Below are positions 44,776 to 62,362 of a DNA stretch of 64,000 nt, piece after piece. The number at the start of each line of letters is the position of its first letter. Within the stretch, counting starts at the first letter, position 1. The position numbers and the translations under genes were made by a program. Source of the DNA: Metabacillus endolithicus (GTDB lineage Bacteria; Bacillota; Bacilli; Bacillales; Bacillaceae); the NCBI RefSeq assembly GCF_023078335.1, contig NZ_CP095550.1, forward strand, positions 2,276,001-2,340,000. The letters are read 5' to 3'. Below the pieces are notes generated by a model that had not been told where the DNA came from, did no database searches, and saw only the letters and a program-made list of their open reading frames with translations.

Positions 44776-45504
44776 TTAATATTCAGACGTAATGATTGGT
44801 GTTCCTATAACGACCGTAGTTTTACCGCCCAATCCGTCAGTTCTTAATGCAATTTGTATGTTCATGTTGTTTTCATCTGTTGGAATGTAATCTTCCCATA
44901 TAGGGGTTTTAGCCGATACCGAGAGAAAATCTGGTTCCTGCAGTTGTTCTACCGGTTTCGCCTCAAATTCTTTTAACAAGTTTTTTGATTTTTGATTCAA
45001 AACACCTTCCATATTATCATTAATGATTCCTGCCATACAAGCAAAAATTGTAGGTTTTTCATGAAAGATGTCGAAAGCATTTGTTTGGAAGTAGTCGTTG
45101 ATGTTGTTCCAATTTTTTTGTGAGTTTACACCCTTAACCTCATAAAGGATATACGATTGTGATTGATTGTTTGTGAGGGTGTTTAAAATCTGAAGCTTTT
45201 CTGTCACATTTTTCTCTCTATTGTTAAAAACACCAATCGCTTTATAAACGTTATCGTCCTCTGAGAACGTCCAATTAAATTGACGGTATTGGTCTGTCAT
45301 TTGTTTCACTTCATCGATTGATTGATTGCTGACAACCTGTTTAGCATATAAAGACCATTCTTTGATGTCAATATCTTGATGTTCCATACCTTTAGCAATT
45401 TGAAGTAATTTCGATTGACGTTCAGTTGCTCCAATGTGATTTGCCAAGAAACTAAAAAGTATTGACAACATTAAAACCATAATTCCTATCCCTTTATATC
45501 TCAT
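44776..45504 (-). CDS. ywmB: YwmB family protein
   Basis: A 242-residue protein. ATG at 45504 with AGGAAGTGG upstream; the open frame to 45576 has no ribosome binding site. Residues 1-24 are a signal peptide or anchor (MRYKGIGIMVLMLSILFSFL). The mature part with repeated QSQSYILYEVKG, IFACMAGIINDN and TVVIGTPIITSEY strands fits the YwmB/DUF1779 family with a TBP-like fold. Location between ywzB and murAA agrees. Function unknown. Confidence 0.85.
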   Translation of the reverse strand: MRYKGIGIMVLMLSILFSFLANHIGATERQSKLLQIAKGMEHQDIDIKEWSLYAKQVVSNQSIDEVKQMTDQYRQFNWTFSEDDNVYKAIGVFNNREKNVTEKLQILNTLTNNQSQSYILYEVKGVNSQKNWNNINDYFQTNAFDIFHEKPTIFACMAGIINDNMEGVLNQKSKNLLKEFEAKPVEQLQEPDFLSVSAKTPIWEDYIPTDENNMNIQIALRTDGLGGKTTVVIGTPIITSEY

Positions 45505-45651
45505 ACACGGCCACTTCCTCTCCTTAGTAACATTGTTACCGGATAAAAAGTGTCCATACGTGGAAAAAGTCGTCAATAATAGACAATTCTGTCAAACGAT
45601 CAATATGTACCTATTTCCCGTTTAAGACCAGCTATAAACCAACGTTTTCTT

Positions 45652-45882
45652 TTAAAAAAGTGATGGAAGTTGTTGTGACCATAATAAATAATCAAGGAAA
45701 AAATTACTTACTAATGATCCAATGCTAATGGTTAATAATATAAGAAGTACCTTCGCTTGAATGACTTTGCCCGCTTTTATCCATTTTTCAATGTTTAACG
45801 CTTGTAAGGCCCACCAAGTTACTGCGATGAAAGCTAGGTGTACAACCATACTTATTAAGGCCAGTTGTCCATAGTCGGGCAT
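45652..45882 (-). CDS. ywzB: DUF1146 membrane protein YwzB
   Basis: A 76-residue protein with two membrane helices (about residues 7-27 and 44-64), ATG behind GGAGGGG. The WWALQALNIEKW motif between helices is typical of DUF1146/YwzB, a neighbour of ywmB. Function unknown. Confidence 0.85.
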   Translation of the reverse strand: MPDYGQLALISMVVHLAFIAVTWWALQALNIEKWIKAGKVIQAKVLLILLTISIGSLVSNFFLDYLLWSQQLPSLF

Positions 45883-45921
45883 GCTTCACCCCTCCAATAA
45901 TCCATTTACAGGGATTATTTT

Positions 45922-46134
45922 TTATTTTGCAAAAAAACACAGAGCAATATAAATCATACCTGTTTTCCTGCTAAAAACAACCTCAAAATGACCTATATTA
46001 GCTAAAAAATCAATCTTTTTTTCTTGATGTGATATATACCCTTGAATAGTATATTGACCTTTCCATGTAACATGATTGATTTTTTCTTTTAATAAAAATT
46101 TAACGTATTCTGTCTTTACTTTTACAAAAAACAC
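45922..46134 (-). CDS. Possible small protein, weak support
   Basis: A 70-residue frame with GTG start and no ribosome binding site. The sequence looks protein-like (VKVKTEYVKFLLKEKINHVTW..) but lacks a recognisable family. It may be a remnant of a gene in the atpC-ywzB interval. Confidence 0.3.
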   Translation of the reverse strand: MFFVKVKTEYVKFLLKEKINHVTWKGQYTIQGYISHQEKKIDFLANIGHFEVVFSRKTGMIYIALCFFAK

Positions 46135-46327
46135 GCTAAGGCCGATTTAGAAACTGCAGGCCAAAAAAGGCTCACCTTTCTATTTTACTACCTTTTATCA
46201 TCCACTTACTTCCTCATTTATGAAAAAATTGTTACAGATTTTCCAAGCCATTTTCTGTGTTATACTTCAGAAGCAGCAGATTCTGCTGAGACATATATAG
46301 GTTTCAACAGGGAGAAGGGGGCAGAAC

Positions 46328-46825
46328 ATGCAATTAAATTTTGAAAACAACCACGATACCATCCAAGAGTATGCTTCAACATTACCTTTCTTTGATAATC
46401 TTTACGCCGCGAAGGCTTTTTATTACGAACATCGCGAAGAACATCTTAAGCTGTTAAATGAAATGGCAAAAGAGTATGATGTTCTTCTTGATTATTCGCC
46501 TAAAAGTCTCATTACTTTAGAGGAATTATATTTTCAATTAATTCGAAATAACTATTTATTTGACATACAAATAACAATTGAAGAGTTTGAAACATGCATG
46601 AGCTTTTATTTATGTGAGGTATTAGTCACACATCATGATGGAGCTGCTGAGTGGATTGTCGAAGAATATCCTTATGCAGATCAAAAATATGTAATGGGCA
46701 TCCGTTATGGACGTTTTCATCAATACTTTGAAAATCTGTTTCCTCATTTCTATCTTTCACATAAAGATGCTAGTCAACAAGTCTTGTTTAAGCGATATAC
46801 GCGAATGAGTATGAAAAGTAAGTAA
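46328..46825 (+). CDS. Hypothetical protein near atpC
   Basis: A 165-residue soluble protein, ATG at 46328 with AGGGAGAAGGGGG upstream. It is acidic, with many aromatic residues (Tyr, Phe, His) and no membrane segment. I do not recognise a family. It is convergent with the atp operon and shares the terminator at 46889. Confidence 0.75.
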   Translation: MQLNFENNHDTIQEYASTLPFFDNLYAAKAFYYEHREEHLKLLNEMAKEYDVLLDYSPKSLITLEELYFQLIRNNYLFDIQITIEEFETCMSFYLCEVLVTHHDGAAEWIVEEYPYADQKYVMGIRYGRFHQYFENLFPHFYLSHKDASQQVLFKRYTRMSMKSK

Positions 46826-46888
46826 TCGCTAGGTAGAACCCGGTCACAAAAACGCAGAATTCACTCAAAAAACTCAATACAACCAAAA

Positions 46889-46915
46889 AGGATGGTGCCC
46901 GAGGCACCATCCTTT

Positions 46916-46918
<3 letters not shown>
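46889..46918. terminator. Bidirectional terminator, end of atp operon
   Basis: AAAGGATGGTGCC pairs perfectly with GGCACCATCCTTT around CGA and is followed by TTTAAA. Confidence 0.8.
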
Positions 46919-47326
<408 letters not shown>

Positions 47327-47339
47327 CTAGGTCCCAAAA

Positions 47340-49671
<2,332 letters not shown>

Positions 49672-49743
49672 TCACCACCTTTTTAAAAAATCATCTATTA
49701 ACAGTCTGAGTGAAAGCCTGCACGAGCCTTCACTCACGAATTA

Positions 49744-52845
<3,102 letters not shown>

Positions 52846-52918
52846 TTAATTTCCTCCTTTAATGTATGAAAAAATAATAGTACTTTAAATTTCGTTCAAA
52901 AAATTGAACATATATTGA

Positions 52919-53674
<756 letters not shown>

Positions 53675-54043
53675 CTAAGCGCGTGAATGTTGAATTACAT
53701 AATCTATCATAATAACGATATACATCGTCATTAATCCAAAAATAACACTAATCAAATCAAAATACTCGGGAAACTTTATCGCAAAAAAAACTGCGACCCC
53801 GGCTGCTGCCATTCGTGAAGTTGTCCCTAACGAACCCGCTTTCCTACCTTCAGTTAATGCGTCATCAAACTGCTTATGCTTTCTCACCATGATCCAGAGA
53901 TTGTATAGTGTGATGCATGTTCCCAATATTAATCCTAGGAAAACAGACTGATATTCCGTGAATCCCCAACCTAAAACGTAAATGGCCAGTAGATAAAATA
54001 TGTATTTTCGATATCTGCGAAACATCAGATGCATATCAAACAT
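53675..54043 (-). CDS. atpI: ATP synthase protein I
   Basis: A 122-residue membrane protein with four helices, encoded before atpB. The family helps c-ring assembly. The spacing from AGGAGA to ATG is long (12 bases), so start is slightly uncertain. Confidence 0.9.
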   Translation of the reverse strand: MFDMHLMFRRYRKYIFYLLAIYVLGWGFTEYQSVFLGLILGTCITLYNLWIMVRKHKQFDDALTEGRKAGSLGTTSRMAAAGVAVFFAIKFPEYFDLISVIFGLMTMYIVIMIDYVIQHSRA

Positions 54044-54050
54044 GAATTCT

Positions 54051-54272
54051 TTATTCTCCTGAGAAATAGTGGTTGACTAACTTTAGCATGGCGTATACAC
54101 CTGCAGCTAGTCCTAGCAGAAGGCCTATGATTAAAAACAACGGTTCTGTTTTAAAATAATCATCTACCCACTTCCCAGCAAAAATACCAATTAAAATGGA
54201 GCCAACTAATTGGGAAAGGATAGCTGACATGAGGCCCATCGCGTGTAACGGATGGCGTTTTTTTTGTCGCAT
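54051..54272 (-). CDS. atpZ: AtpZ family protein, ATP synthase operon
   Basis: A 73-residue protein with two membrane helices (LMSAILSQLVGSILIGIFAG.. and LFLIIGLLLGLAAGVYAM) and the KWVDDYF motif between, as in AtpZ/AtpQ proteins. ATG at 54272 follows GAGG; the frame runs to 54287. First gene of the atp operon. Helps c-ring or cation handling. Confidence 0.85.
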   Translation of the reverse strand: MRQKKRHPLHAMGLMSAILSQLVGSILIGIFAGKWVDDYFKTEPLFLIIGLLLGLAAGVYAMLKLVNHYFSGE

Positions 54273-54364
54273 TTTATAAATCCTCACTGTAGATTTATAA
54301 CGGAATAAGGGGTTATTTACGGGTCTTTGTCAGAATTGTAAACCTTATCATTATACCCTCGTTT

Positions 54365-54393
54365 AGCATACAATAGCGTATATGTGATGTCAA
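54365..54393 (-). promoter_or_regulatory. Sigma-A-like promoter of the atp operon
   Basis: Minus strand TTGACA (54393-54388), 17 bases, TATGCT (54370-54365), about 90 bases before atpZ. Confidence 0.6.
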
Positions 54394-54489
54394 TGTGTTT
54401 AAAGTTAAAATGTTCACAATCTTATCGAATCATCACAAATCGTTCACAATTACCCTCAATACCCCCCTTGACTAGGTACATCCACTTAA

Positions 54490-56712
54490 TTATTCACCAA
54501 GTAAAATATCTGTTTCTATCAAGTCCTCTTTCCCACTTTTATTTGCAAAGATGACTCCTTTATAGTTTCCTTCAGGTATATCAAGGTCTTTTATCTTCAC
54601 TTCTTTTTCAACTAACCCACGGGGAGCATCATGCAGCCAATCTAAATAGCCAACAAATGCCAAAGTATCCTGATCGTATAAAGCAATCCCGACTTCATCC
54701 GCACCACCCGGTAAGTACATCCGGTATTTATAAACCCCAGGCTTATCACTATAAGCAAATTCAAAGCCCATAATTCTCGGATAATTCGGCTCATCCACAA
54801 CATACGCATAAGGAACTTCAATATCATTTCCATCTTGCTCTATTGTTATCCATCCTTGATGAATACCTGGCTTTAGCCTGCTTGGAGTAAGGTCCAGACT
54901 TATTTCAACTTGTTTTTTCTCACCAGGTTTGATGTTTGTGGTTTTTGGCAGCTTCCACCTGACTCCGGGTTGATTTTTTGGCATATCAAATGCGATATGC
55001 TCTTCTTCTCTAGATTGATTATCAATTGTAATTGTTACTGTTTTCTTCGTTCGTGGATGATTTGTATCATATTGTCCAAACGTTAATGAACCAGGATATA
55101 CAAGAACGTCTGCCTCAACAGCTTCCTTTATATTAATTCTTCCAGCGCCTTGTTCATTTGGTTTTAACACATTTTCATTAGCATCTGTTAATTTGGTTGC
55201 TGTGTTCATCAAGGCTGCTTTAATTTGCTCTGGATTCCAATCTGGGTGGGCCTGTTTGATTAAAGCGCATGCTCCCGCCACATGTGGCGCCGCCATGCTC
55301 GTTCCGTGTAAGGCTAAATAACCATCTGGAACTGTGCTTTCAATTGCTACTCCCGGTGCGACAACATCTGGTTTTATCGCCCACGTACTTGTAACAGGAC
55401 CTCGCGAGCTAAAATCAGCAAGCTGGTCTTCTTCTTTCTTATACTCTGTTCGTATACTAGGATGCTGCTTCAGCTGCTTTCTAATCGCCGCCCCATCTTC
55501 TTTCGATATGGAGGCAACCGGTATATCGAGCGGTATCTCCAATGCCCCTGCAAAGTTTCCTTTTACATTATTAGAAATGAGCACCGCTTTAGCTCCTTGT
55601 TCTTTTGCATTTAGCACTTTTTCGGTAAAAGAGATTTTCCCTCTTTCCACTAAAACTATTTTTCCTCTCACGGAATCTTTCATATCTTTTTTATAACCTA
55701 AGGCTGCATCAACAATCTCGTCTAACCCTTTTAATTGCCACGGCTCCGCTCCTTGCAATGAGTGAATGGTGATCTCTCCTTTTATTCCGCCCACTTTTAG
55801 ATAAGGCATATGTAGCGGAGGTGAAGACGCACCAACAGAGATCGCTTTTGAAGATGTTCCTGGAGAACCTACTGTCCAAAGGCCAGGACCTGAATTTCCG
55901 CTAGAAGTAACTGCAACAATTCCTGCTTCAACAGCTCGATCAAGCGCCAAACTTGTCGGCCAATCCGGACCATTCACATTGTTACCTAGCGATAAGTTGA
56001 TAATATCTACTTTATCTTTTATCGCTCGATCAATTGCAGCAATCACTTGATCAGATGTTCCTATACCACCGGGTCCGAGCGCGCGATAAGCCACAATTTC
56101 TGCTTCCGGCGCCACACCTTTCAGTTTTCCATTAGCGGCAATAATTCCTGCTACATGTGTCCCATGAATTGTTTCACTTCCGTCCTGAGCCATTGTTTCC
56201 ATCGGATCTTGGTCACCATCTATGACATCAAAGCCACCAAGATAACTTCTTCTTAAATCAGGATGATGATAATCAACACCCGTATCAATCACAGCAACCT
56301 TTATTCCCTCACCAGTTAAGCGATGCTCACTTCGATCAAATAAGCCTCTCACATCTTCACCACCGATGAACGGAACACTTTCATCAATCTGTGATGCATA
56401 AGAAACGACAGAACTAGAATGAATAACGGCCCGATCTTTTTTCAAGTTCAAGATGTCATCGGTACGACCTTCAATTGAAAAGCCATAAAAAACATGCTGA
56501 TAGGTTTGGTTGATCGTTAGTCGAGAGAAGCTTTCTATCTTTTTTTGGAAAGAATGAAAATCCTCTTTTTTGACGATTACCATCACTTTTTGAATTTCTT
56601 CTTGTGTTTTATTTGGAAGTGGAGGCCTGTTTGGAAAGGTTTCTCCAATTGCCATGTTAGGAAAACAAATTGTTGTCACAAGCATGATGTAAAGTACTTT
56701 TTTTATTCCCAT
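54490..56712 (-). CDS. Secreted S8 serine protease, Vpr-like
   Basis: A 740-residue subtilase with signal peptide (residues 1-23), I9-type propeptide (about 40-105), catalytic Asp143 (VIDTGVDYHH), His186 (HGTHVAGI), oxyanion Asn273 (SSGNSGPG) and Ser472 (HGTSMAAPHVAG). A PA-domain insert (about 320-420) and a C-terminal Fn3-like region follow, as in Vpr. ATG behind AGGAGGTGG. Extracellular protein degradation. Confidence 0.93.
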   Translation of the reverse strand: MGIKKVLYIMLVTTICFPNMAIGETFPNRPPLPNKTQEEIQKVMVIVKKEDFHSFQKKIESFSRLTINQTYQHVFYGFSIEGRTDDILNLKKDRAVIHSSSVVSYASQIDESVPFIGGEDVRGLFDRSEHRLTGEGIKVAVIDTGVDYHHPDLRRSYLGGFDVIDGDQDPMETMAQDGSETIHGTHVAGIIAANGKLKGVAPEAEIVAYRALGPGGIGTSDQVIAAIDRAIKDKVDIINLSLGNNVNGPDWPTSLALDRAVEAGIVAVTSSGNSGPGLWTVGSPGTSSKAISVGASSPPLHMPYLKVGGIKGEITIHSLQGAEPWQLKGLDEIVDAALGYKKDMKDSVRGKIVLVERGKISFTEKVLNAKEQGAKAVLISNNVKGNFAGALEIPLDIPVASISKEDGAAIRKQLKQHPSIRTEYKKEEDQLADFSSRGPVTSTWAIKPDVVAPGVAIESTVPDGYLALHGTSMAAPHVAGACALIKQAHPDWNPEQIKAALMNTATKLTDANENVLKPNEQGAGRINIKEAVEADVLVYPGSLTFGQYDTNHPRTKKTVTITIDNQSREEEHIAFDMPKNQPGVRWKLPKTTNIKPGEKKQVEISLDLTPSRLKPGIHQGWITIEQDGNDIEVPYAYVVDEPNYPRIMGFEFAYSDKPGVYKYRMYLPGGADEVGIALYDQDTLAFVGYLDWLHDAPRGLVEKEVKIKDLDIPEGNYKGVIFANKSGKEDLIETDILLGE

Positions 56713-56759
56713 CTTGTTCCACCTCCTTTATAGTTTGTTCGCTCAAGGAAAAAACATGT

Positions 56760-56810
56760 ACAAAAAAAGGCCAGAATCTAACAACTGTGTTAGATCTGAC
56801 CTTTTCTTCC
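56760..56810 (-). terminator. Terminator of upp
   Basis: On the minus strand AGGTCAGATCTAACAC pairs with GTTAGATTCTGGCCT with few mismatches and a T-run follows. Confidence 0.75.
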
Positions 56811-56812
56811 TT

Positions 56813-57478
<666 letters not shown>

Positions 57479-57626
57479 TTACAGAAAAAAAAGCATAGTT
57501 TCAAGCGAGTTCGTCTTATTTCTACATATATTGAAAAAACATGTTAGAACTTAGAGGAAAACCCTCTGTCTTTGTCGAAAATTTCAATATATAAGGTTTA
57601 TCGTTAGTTTAGAAAGGCTGATGATC

Positions 57627-59852
57627 ATGAAAACATACCAGGACCACCATAAGGCCTATACGATCTCATTTATTTATACTTTGGTACCGTTACTTTTGTT
57701 ATACCTCATTCAATATGAATTTCAAACTTTTTATGATCCTAAAAATCATTTAAGCATACACTTAATTCTTGAAATGTATAGCGTGTTTATCTCGTTCATT
57801 ATTTTTGTTTTTGGATGGAAGGCTTTTGGTCATAATCCACCTACTACCTTGCTATTTGTGCCCTTTGTGTTTTTAGCTGTCGGCTATTTTGATTTTATGC
57901 ACACACTAACATATTCTGATATGCCACCATTATTTGTTGAGAGTTCAATAAATAAGACCGCTTGGTTTTGGGTCGTAGCCCGAGCAATCGAATCCATTTC
58001 CTTGGCAATATTATTTTTTTATGATGAGAAAACTGTAAGGAACCTTAACAGAAAATTGATCCTATTAGGTACGCTTATTTTTCTTGCATTACTAACTGTT
58101 TTGGTTTATACCTTTGGACCTCAGGCTCCATATTTAATCATTGAAGGAACCGGACCAACACCTTTTAAAAATGTACTTGAATATGTTTTTAACGGCTTGC
58201 ATTTCCTCTCATTTATTTTAGTTTTACGCAAATTAAAACATGAGAAAACAGATTCAAACATCTATTTAATATTTGCTTTTGTTCTTTTAATAATAGGCGG
58301 ATTTCAAATTACGTTATATCAAAGCGTACATGATTTAGTAAATATTATTGGACATGTTTACAAAGCAATTGCCTATACCTTTATTTACCGGGCATTTTTC
58401 TATTCTAATCTTCACTTAACTTTTATACATAAAGAAAAGGCGGAGAAGAACCTGGCCGTTACACAAGGAATATTAGAATCATTTTTCACACACACCCCTG
58501 ACAGTATTGCTCTTTGTGATCAAAATGGTCATGTTGTTAAAGTTAACAAAGGCTTTGAAAAGCTTACTAAATTAAGATCTGAACAAGTTCTAGGAACACC
58601 ACTTTCAAAAACGTTTCCACTATTTGAACAGGAATTGAATGTTCTAGTTAAGGAAGTGTTACAAGGGAACAGAATTATTGATTATGAAATTGGAGCAAAA
58701 CCTCCTAGTTCAATTAGAGTAAACTTTACGATATACCCTATTTATTTTGATGAGTATATTCATTTTGCTGCTATAGCAAGGGATATAACTGAGGAAAGAG
58801 TCGCTAAAGAAAAGCTTAAGCAAGTCGAAGAAGAGTTAAAAGAAATGATACAAGAGCATCAAGGAGTTTTTGTTAAATTTAAAAAGATTGATGATTATTT
58901 TACAATTACTCTTTGCCACGGAGAGCTTCTAAATGATATGGGAATCTCAAGTGATATTGTTGGCTTTACCTTATATCCCGGCAGTTGTGGTCATCTTGGC
59001 ACAACAATCTATTCAAATTTACAAAAAGCATGGGAAGGAAACGAAAGAACCTTTGAGTTTGAAAGACATACAGGTATTTATGCCGTAACCCTGAAACCGA
59101 TTCTTCGTCATTTTGAAGTACAGGAAATTATCGGCTCCTGTATAGACATTACAAAATTAAAGAAAACCGAAGATCTTCTAAGAAAATCAGAAAAGCTCGC
59201 TGTAGTTGGAGAGATGGCAGCTGGTATTGCCCATGAAATCAGGAATCCACTAACAACCTTAAAGGGTTTTACCCAAATCTTAGGTAAGGATGCCCAAGAG
59301 AGAGAGAAGCAATTTGTTGATCTTATGCTTTCAGAGTTAAGCCGGATCGAACTAATTACTAATGATTTTATGATTCTTGCAAAGCCACAAGCAATTAAAT
59401 ATCAAGAACATGATTTAAGAAAGATTGTTCATCATGTCTTAGCCATTATTGAGCCTCAAGCAATCTTAAACAATATAGAGATTATTAGCAGAAATACGTC
59501 TGAGGAAGAAATTCTCATCATATGTGATGAAAACCAGTTAAAACAAGTCTTTATTAATTTAATAAAAAATGCAATAGAATCAATGCCAGCCGGCGGTCAG
59601 CTCGATGTGTCAGTGGAACTATCTCACAACGGATATGTTACCATCAACATAAAAGACACTGGCTGCGGCATTCCAGAACATGTGATCACCCGACTAGGGG
59701 AACCTTTTTACACATTAAAAGAAAAAGGCACAGGATTAGGTCTAATGGTAAGCTTCCGTATTATCGAGGCACATAAAGGGAAAATTGAATTTAGTAGTAA
59801 AGAAAATGCCGGTACAAAGGTTGAAATTAAGTTACCGTTGAAATCAGTATAA
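57627..59852 (+). CDS. Membrane sensor histidine kinase (MASE3, PAS)
   Basis: A 741-residue kinase. The ATG at 57627 lies 9 bases after AAAGG; 57621 is closer to it. Residues 1-270 form about 7 membrane helices of MASE3 type (FGWKAFGHNPPTTLL.., HTLTYSDMPPLF). A PAS domain lies near 285-400, a second sensor block around 420-520. The H-box His536 is in GIAHEIRNPLTTLKGF, and the ATPase has N-box (FINLIKNAIESMP), DTGCGIP and GTGLGLM. No response regulator lies nearby; architecture resembles sporulation-type kinases feeding Spo0F, which is inference. Confidence 0.9.
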   Translation: MKTYQDHHKAYTISFIYTLVPLLLLYLIQYEFQTFYDPKNHLSIHLILEMYSVFISFIIFVFGWKAFGHNPPTTLLFVPFVFLAVGYFDFMHTLTYSDMPPLFVESSINKTAWFWVVARAIESISLAILFFYDEKTVRNLNRKLILLGTLIFLALLTVLVYTFGPQAPYLIIEGTGPTPFKNVLEYVFNGLHFLSFILVLRKLKHEKTDSNIYLIFAFVLLIIGGFQITLYQSVHDLVNIIGHVYKAIAYTFIYRAFFYSNLHLTFIHKEKAEKNLAVTQGILESFFTHTPDSIALCDQNGHVVKVNKGFEKLTKLRSEQVLGTPLSKTFPLFEQELNVLVKEVLQGNRIIDYEIGAKPPSSIRVNFTIYPIYFDEYIHFAAIARDITEERVAKEKLKQVEEELKEMIQEHQGVFVKFKKIDDYFTITLCHGELLNDMGISSDIVGFTLYPGSCGHLGTTIYSNLQKAWEGNERTFEFERHTGIYAVTLKPILRHFEVQEIIGSCIDITKLKKTEDLLRKSEKLAVVGEMAAGIAHEIRNPLTTLKGFTQILGKDAQEREKQFVDLMLSELSRIELITNDFMILAKPQAIKYQEHDLRKIVHHVLAIIEPQAILNNIEIISRNTSEEEILIICDENQLKQVFINLIKNAIESMPAGGQLDVSVELSHNGYVTINIKDTGCGIPEHVITRLGEPFYTLKEKGTGLGLMVSFRIIEAHKGKIEFSSKENAGTKVEIKLPLKSV

Positions 59853-59855
59853 AAA

Positions 59856-59893
59856 GAGAGACCAACTTCACCTTCGAAGTTGGTCTCTTTCTT
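59856..59893. terminator. Bidirectional terminator
   Basis: AGAGACCAACTT and AAGTTGGTCTCT pair perfectly around 8 bases, T-run after. Confidence 0.8.
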
Positions 59894-59894
59894 T

Positions 59895-61136
59895 TTATAA
59901 GTTACGGTATAAAGGGAACTTGCTTGTTAAGTTTTCAACGCGTTGTTTTGCTTCAGCAAGCTTCGCTTCATCTTCGTGATTTTTTAATGCAAATGCAATA
60001 ATGCTTCCGATCTCATCCATTTCTTCTAAACCAAAGCCACGGCTTGTTACAGCAGCAGTTCCGATACGGATACCACTTGTTACGAATGGGCTTTCTGTTT
60101 CAAATGGAATTGTGTTTTTATTAACAGTAACTCCGATTTCATCTAATACGTGCTCAGCCACTTTACCAGTTAACTGAAGAGAACGAACATCTACTAATAG
60201 TAAGTGGTTATCAGTACCACCAGATACAAGTGTTAAACCTTCTGATTGAAGCTTTTCTGCTAAACGTTTTGCGTTATCAATGATGTTTTGAGCGTATGTT
60301 TTAAAGCTATCTTGAAGAGTTTCACCAAATGATACAGCTTTTGCAGCAATAACATGCATAAGCGGTCCACCTTGGATACCAGGGAAGATTGATTTATCAA
60401 TTTTCTTACCGAACTCTTCTTTACAAAGAATCATCCCACCACGTGGTCCACGAAGTGTTTTGTGAGTAGTTGTTGTAACGAAATCTGCGTATGGCACTGG
60501 GTTTTCATGAAGTCCTGCAGCAACAAGTCCAGCGATATGAGCCATATCCACCATGAAGTAAGCACCCACTTCATCAGCGATTTCACGGAATTTTTTGAAG
60601 TCGATTGCTCTTGGGTATGCACTTGCACCAGCAACGATTAACTTTGGCTTGTGAAGTCTAGCTTTTTCTAACACATCTTCATAGTTGATGCGGTGAGTTT
60701 CTTCGTCAACACCATACTCAACGAAGTTATATTGCACACCACTGAAGTTAACAGGCTTACCATGTGTTAAGTGACCACCGTGAGATAAGTTCATTCCAAG
60801 AACTGTATCACCATGCTCTAAAATTGTGAAATAAACACCCATGTTTGCTTGTGCACCAGAGTGAGGCTGAACGTTTACATACTCAGCTCCGAAGATTTCT
60901 TTCGCACGGTCTCTCGCGATATCTTCAACAACGTCCACATGCTCACAACCACCATAATAACGACGACCTGGATAACCTTCTGCATATTTGTTTGTAAGTA
61001 CAGATCCTTGAGCTTCCATTACTGCTTCACTAACAAAGTTTTCAGAGGCAATAAGTTCAATCTTAGTTTCTTGACGAGTACGTTCTAACTGAATGGCTTC
61101 AAATACTTTTGCATCTTGTTCTGGTAAATGTTTCAT
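59895..61136 (-). CDS. glyA: Serine hydroxymethyltransferase
   Basis: A 413-residue PLP enzyme converting serine and tetrahydrofolate to glycine and methylene-tetrahydrofolate. Schiff-base Lys is in [14 protein letters not shown] (near residue 227). ATG follows GGGAGATACGAACG. An inverted repeat CGAATATT/AATATTCG lies about 180 bases upstream. Spacing does not fit a PurR box pair well. Confidence 0.96.
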   Translation of the reverse strand: MKHLPEQDAKVFEAIQLERTRQETKIELIASENFVSEAVMEAQGSVLTNKYAEGYPGRRYYGGCEHVDVVEDIARDRAKEIFGAEYVNVQPHSGAQANMGVYFTILEHGDTVLGMNLSHGGHLTHGKPVNFSGVQYNFVEYGVDEETHRINYEDVLEKARLHKPKLIVAGASAYPRAIDFKKFREIADEVGAYFMVDMAHIAGLVAAGLHENPVPYADFVTTTTHKTLRGPRGGMILCKEEFGKKIDKSIFPGIQGGPLMHVIAAKAVSFGETLQDSFKTYAQNIIDNAKRLAEKLQSEGLTLVSGGTDNHLLLVDVRSLQLTGKVAEHVLDEIGVTVNKNTIPFETESPFVTSGIRIGTAAVTSRGFGLEEMDEIGSIIAFALKNHEDEAKLAEAKQRVENLTSKFPLYRNL

Positions 61137-61767
61137 TCGTTCGTATCTCCCTTCATTTAAAAAACGGTTGGTATTGGTTTTTCATCGAACTCTTTCACAA
61201 CGTATAATTCCATCTATATTTTACACGCTAATGCGTTGGAATGTAAAAGATTTTCTGAAATAATTGTGAAGTTTTTCGGATTTCGTGTCAAACTTTGTGT
61301 TAAAGGCGAATATTCTTTGCAGGTGGTAGCGGAAATATTCGGTTGACTACCATTCACTTGTTTATAATATACAACCTATTGTCGTTACTTTTTCTCACAA
61401 TGTCAACCATAATAATAGAATATTTTGAGACTTCTTAAAAAATGTTGAATGGTAACCGTTTGCAGGGGTTGTTGACGGTTTTAGTATGGCTTGGGGCGGG
61501 GAGATTACGCTGATGAATTAAATGTTTTATAACTTAAGGTAGTATGATTGAGATCTATAGTATGTTACCGGATGGGGATTAGATTTGGATTGGATTGGGA
61601 AGTTGTGGGCTTGGTAGTTACGTGTATTGGAGTGTTGTGTGAGTGTATGATATTGATATAGAAAATTTTGGCGAAGAAACTATAGTGAGATGGATTTTGC
61701 TTGGTGGATCAGGGCTTGTTCCTGTTCTCGCTGGATCGAGAAATGATTTTACTTGTCTGACCTGTTT
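61137..61767. other. Intergenic region upstream of glyA
   Basis: About 630 bp. It contains the CGAATATT/AATATTCG inverted repeat (61308-61342) and, at the right, a degenerate unit of minisatellite C (about 61714-61767). I see no gene. Confidence 0.5.
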
Positions 61768-62150
61768 TTGTCCCGATTCTCGTGCTATCGGGACAAAACT
61801 TAACTCTCCATACCGGTTCTTGTCCCGATTCTCGCGATATCGGGACAAAACTTGACTCTCCATACCGGTTCTTGTCCCGATTCTCGCGATATCGGGACAA
61901 AACTTGACTCTCCATACCGGTTCTTGTCCCGATTCTCGCGATATCGGGACAAAACTTGACTCTCCATACCGGTTCTTGTCCCGATTCTCGTGTTATCGGA
62001 TCACCACTTGACTTTCCATACCCGTTCTTGTCCCGATTCTCGCTCTATCGGGACACTACTTGACTCTCCATACGGTTCTTGTCCCGATTCTCGTGCTATC
62101 GGGACAAAACTTGATTCTCCATACCCGTTCTTGTCCCGATTCTCCCTTAC
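61768..62150. repeat. Minisatellite C: 52-bp tandem repeat, about 7.5 units
   Basis: Unit TTGTCCCGATTCTCGCGAT, then ATCGGGACAAAACTTGACTC, then TCCATACCGGTTC. Arms TTGTCCCGAT and ATCGGGACAA enclose 9 bases. Units 2-4 are identical; one later unit lacks one base. It lies between ywlG and glyA (both minus strand). Confidence 0.93.
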
Positions 62151-62362
62151 TCAAACATAGTTTTGCTTTTAAGGGTTTATGTTCGTATCCTAATTCACAC
62201 TTCAGCCCAAGACCTGTCCAAATACCGCGACTGAAACAATACACGAATCATTGAGTGCCCCTAACCCTGTTCGGATGCGTATGCACGAGAATTCAAAGTT
62301 CCGCTCATCTCCTCTCTAATTTTGCGCAAAAAGAAAAAGAACCAACCAAAGTTAGTTCCTTT
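62151..62362. other. Intergenic region, terminator of ywlG
   Basis: About 210 bp. Only the terminator at 62333-62362 is recognised. Confidence 0.4.
62333..62362 (-). terminator. Terminator of ywlG
   Basis: On the minus strand AAGGAACTAAC and GTTGGTTCTT pair and are followed by a T-run. Confidence 0.7.

Noticed and set aside
61308..61342. PurR box pair upstream of glyA
   Set aside because: CGAA and TTCG are 27 bases apart, not the 16-17 expected, and flanks do not match well.
61618..62254. Open frames in minisatellite C
   Set aside because: Same reason as array B; repeat-derived translations.
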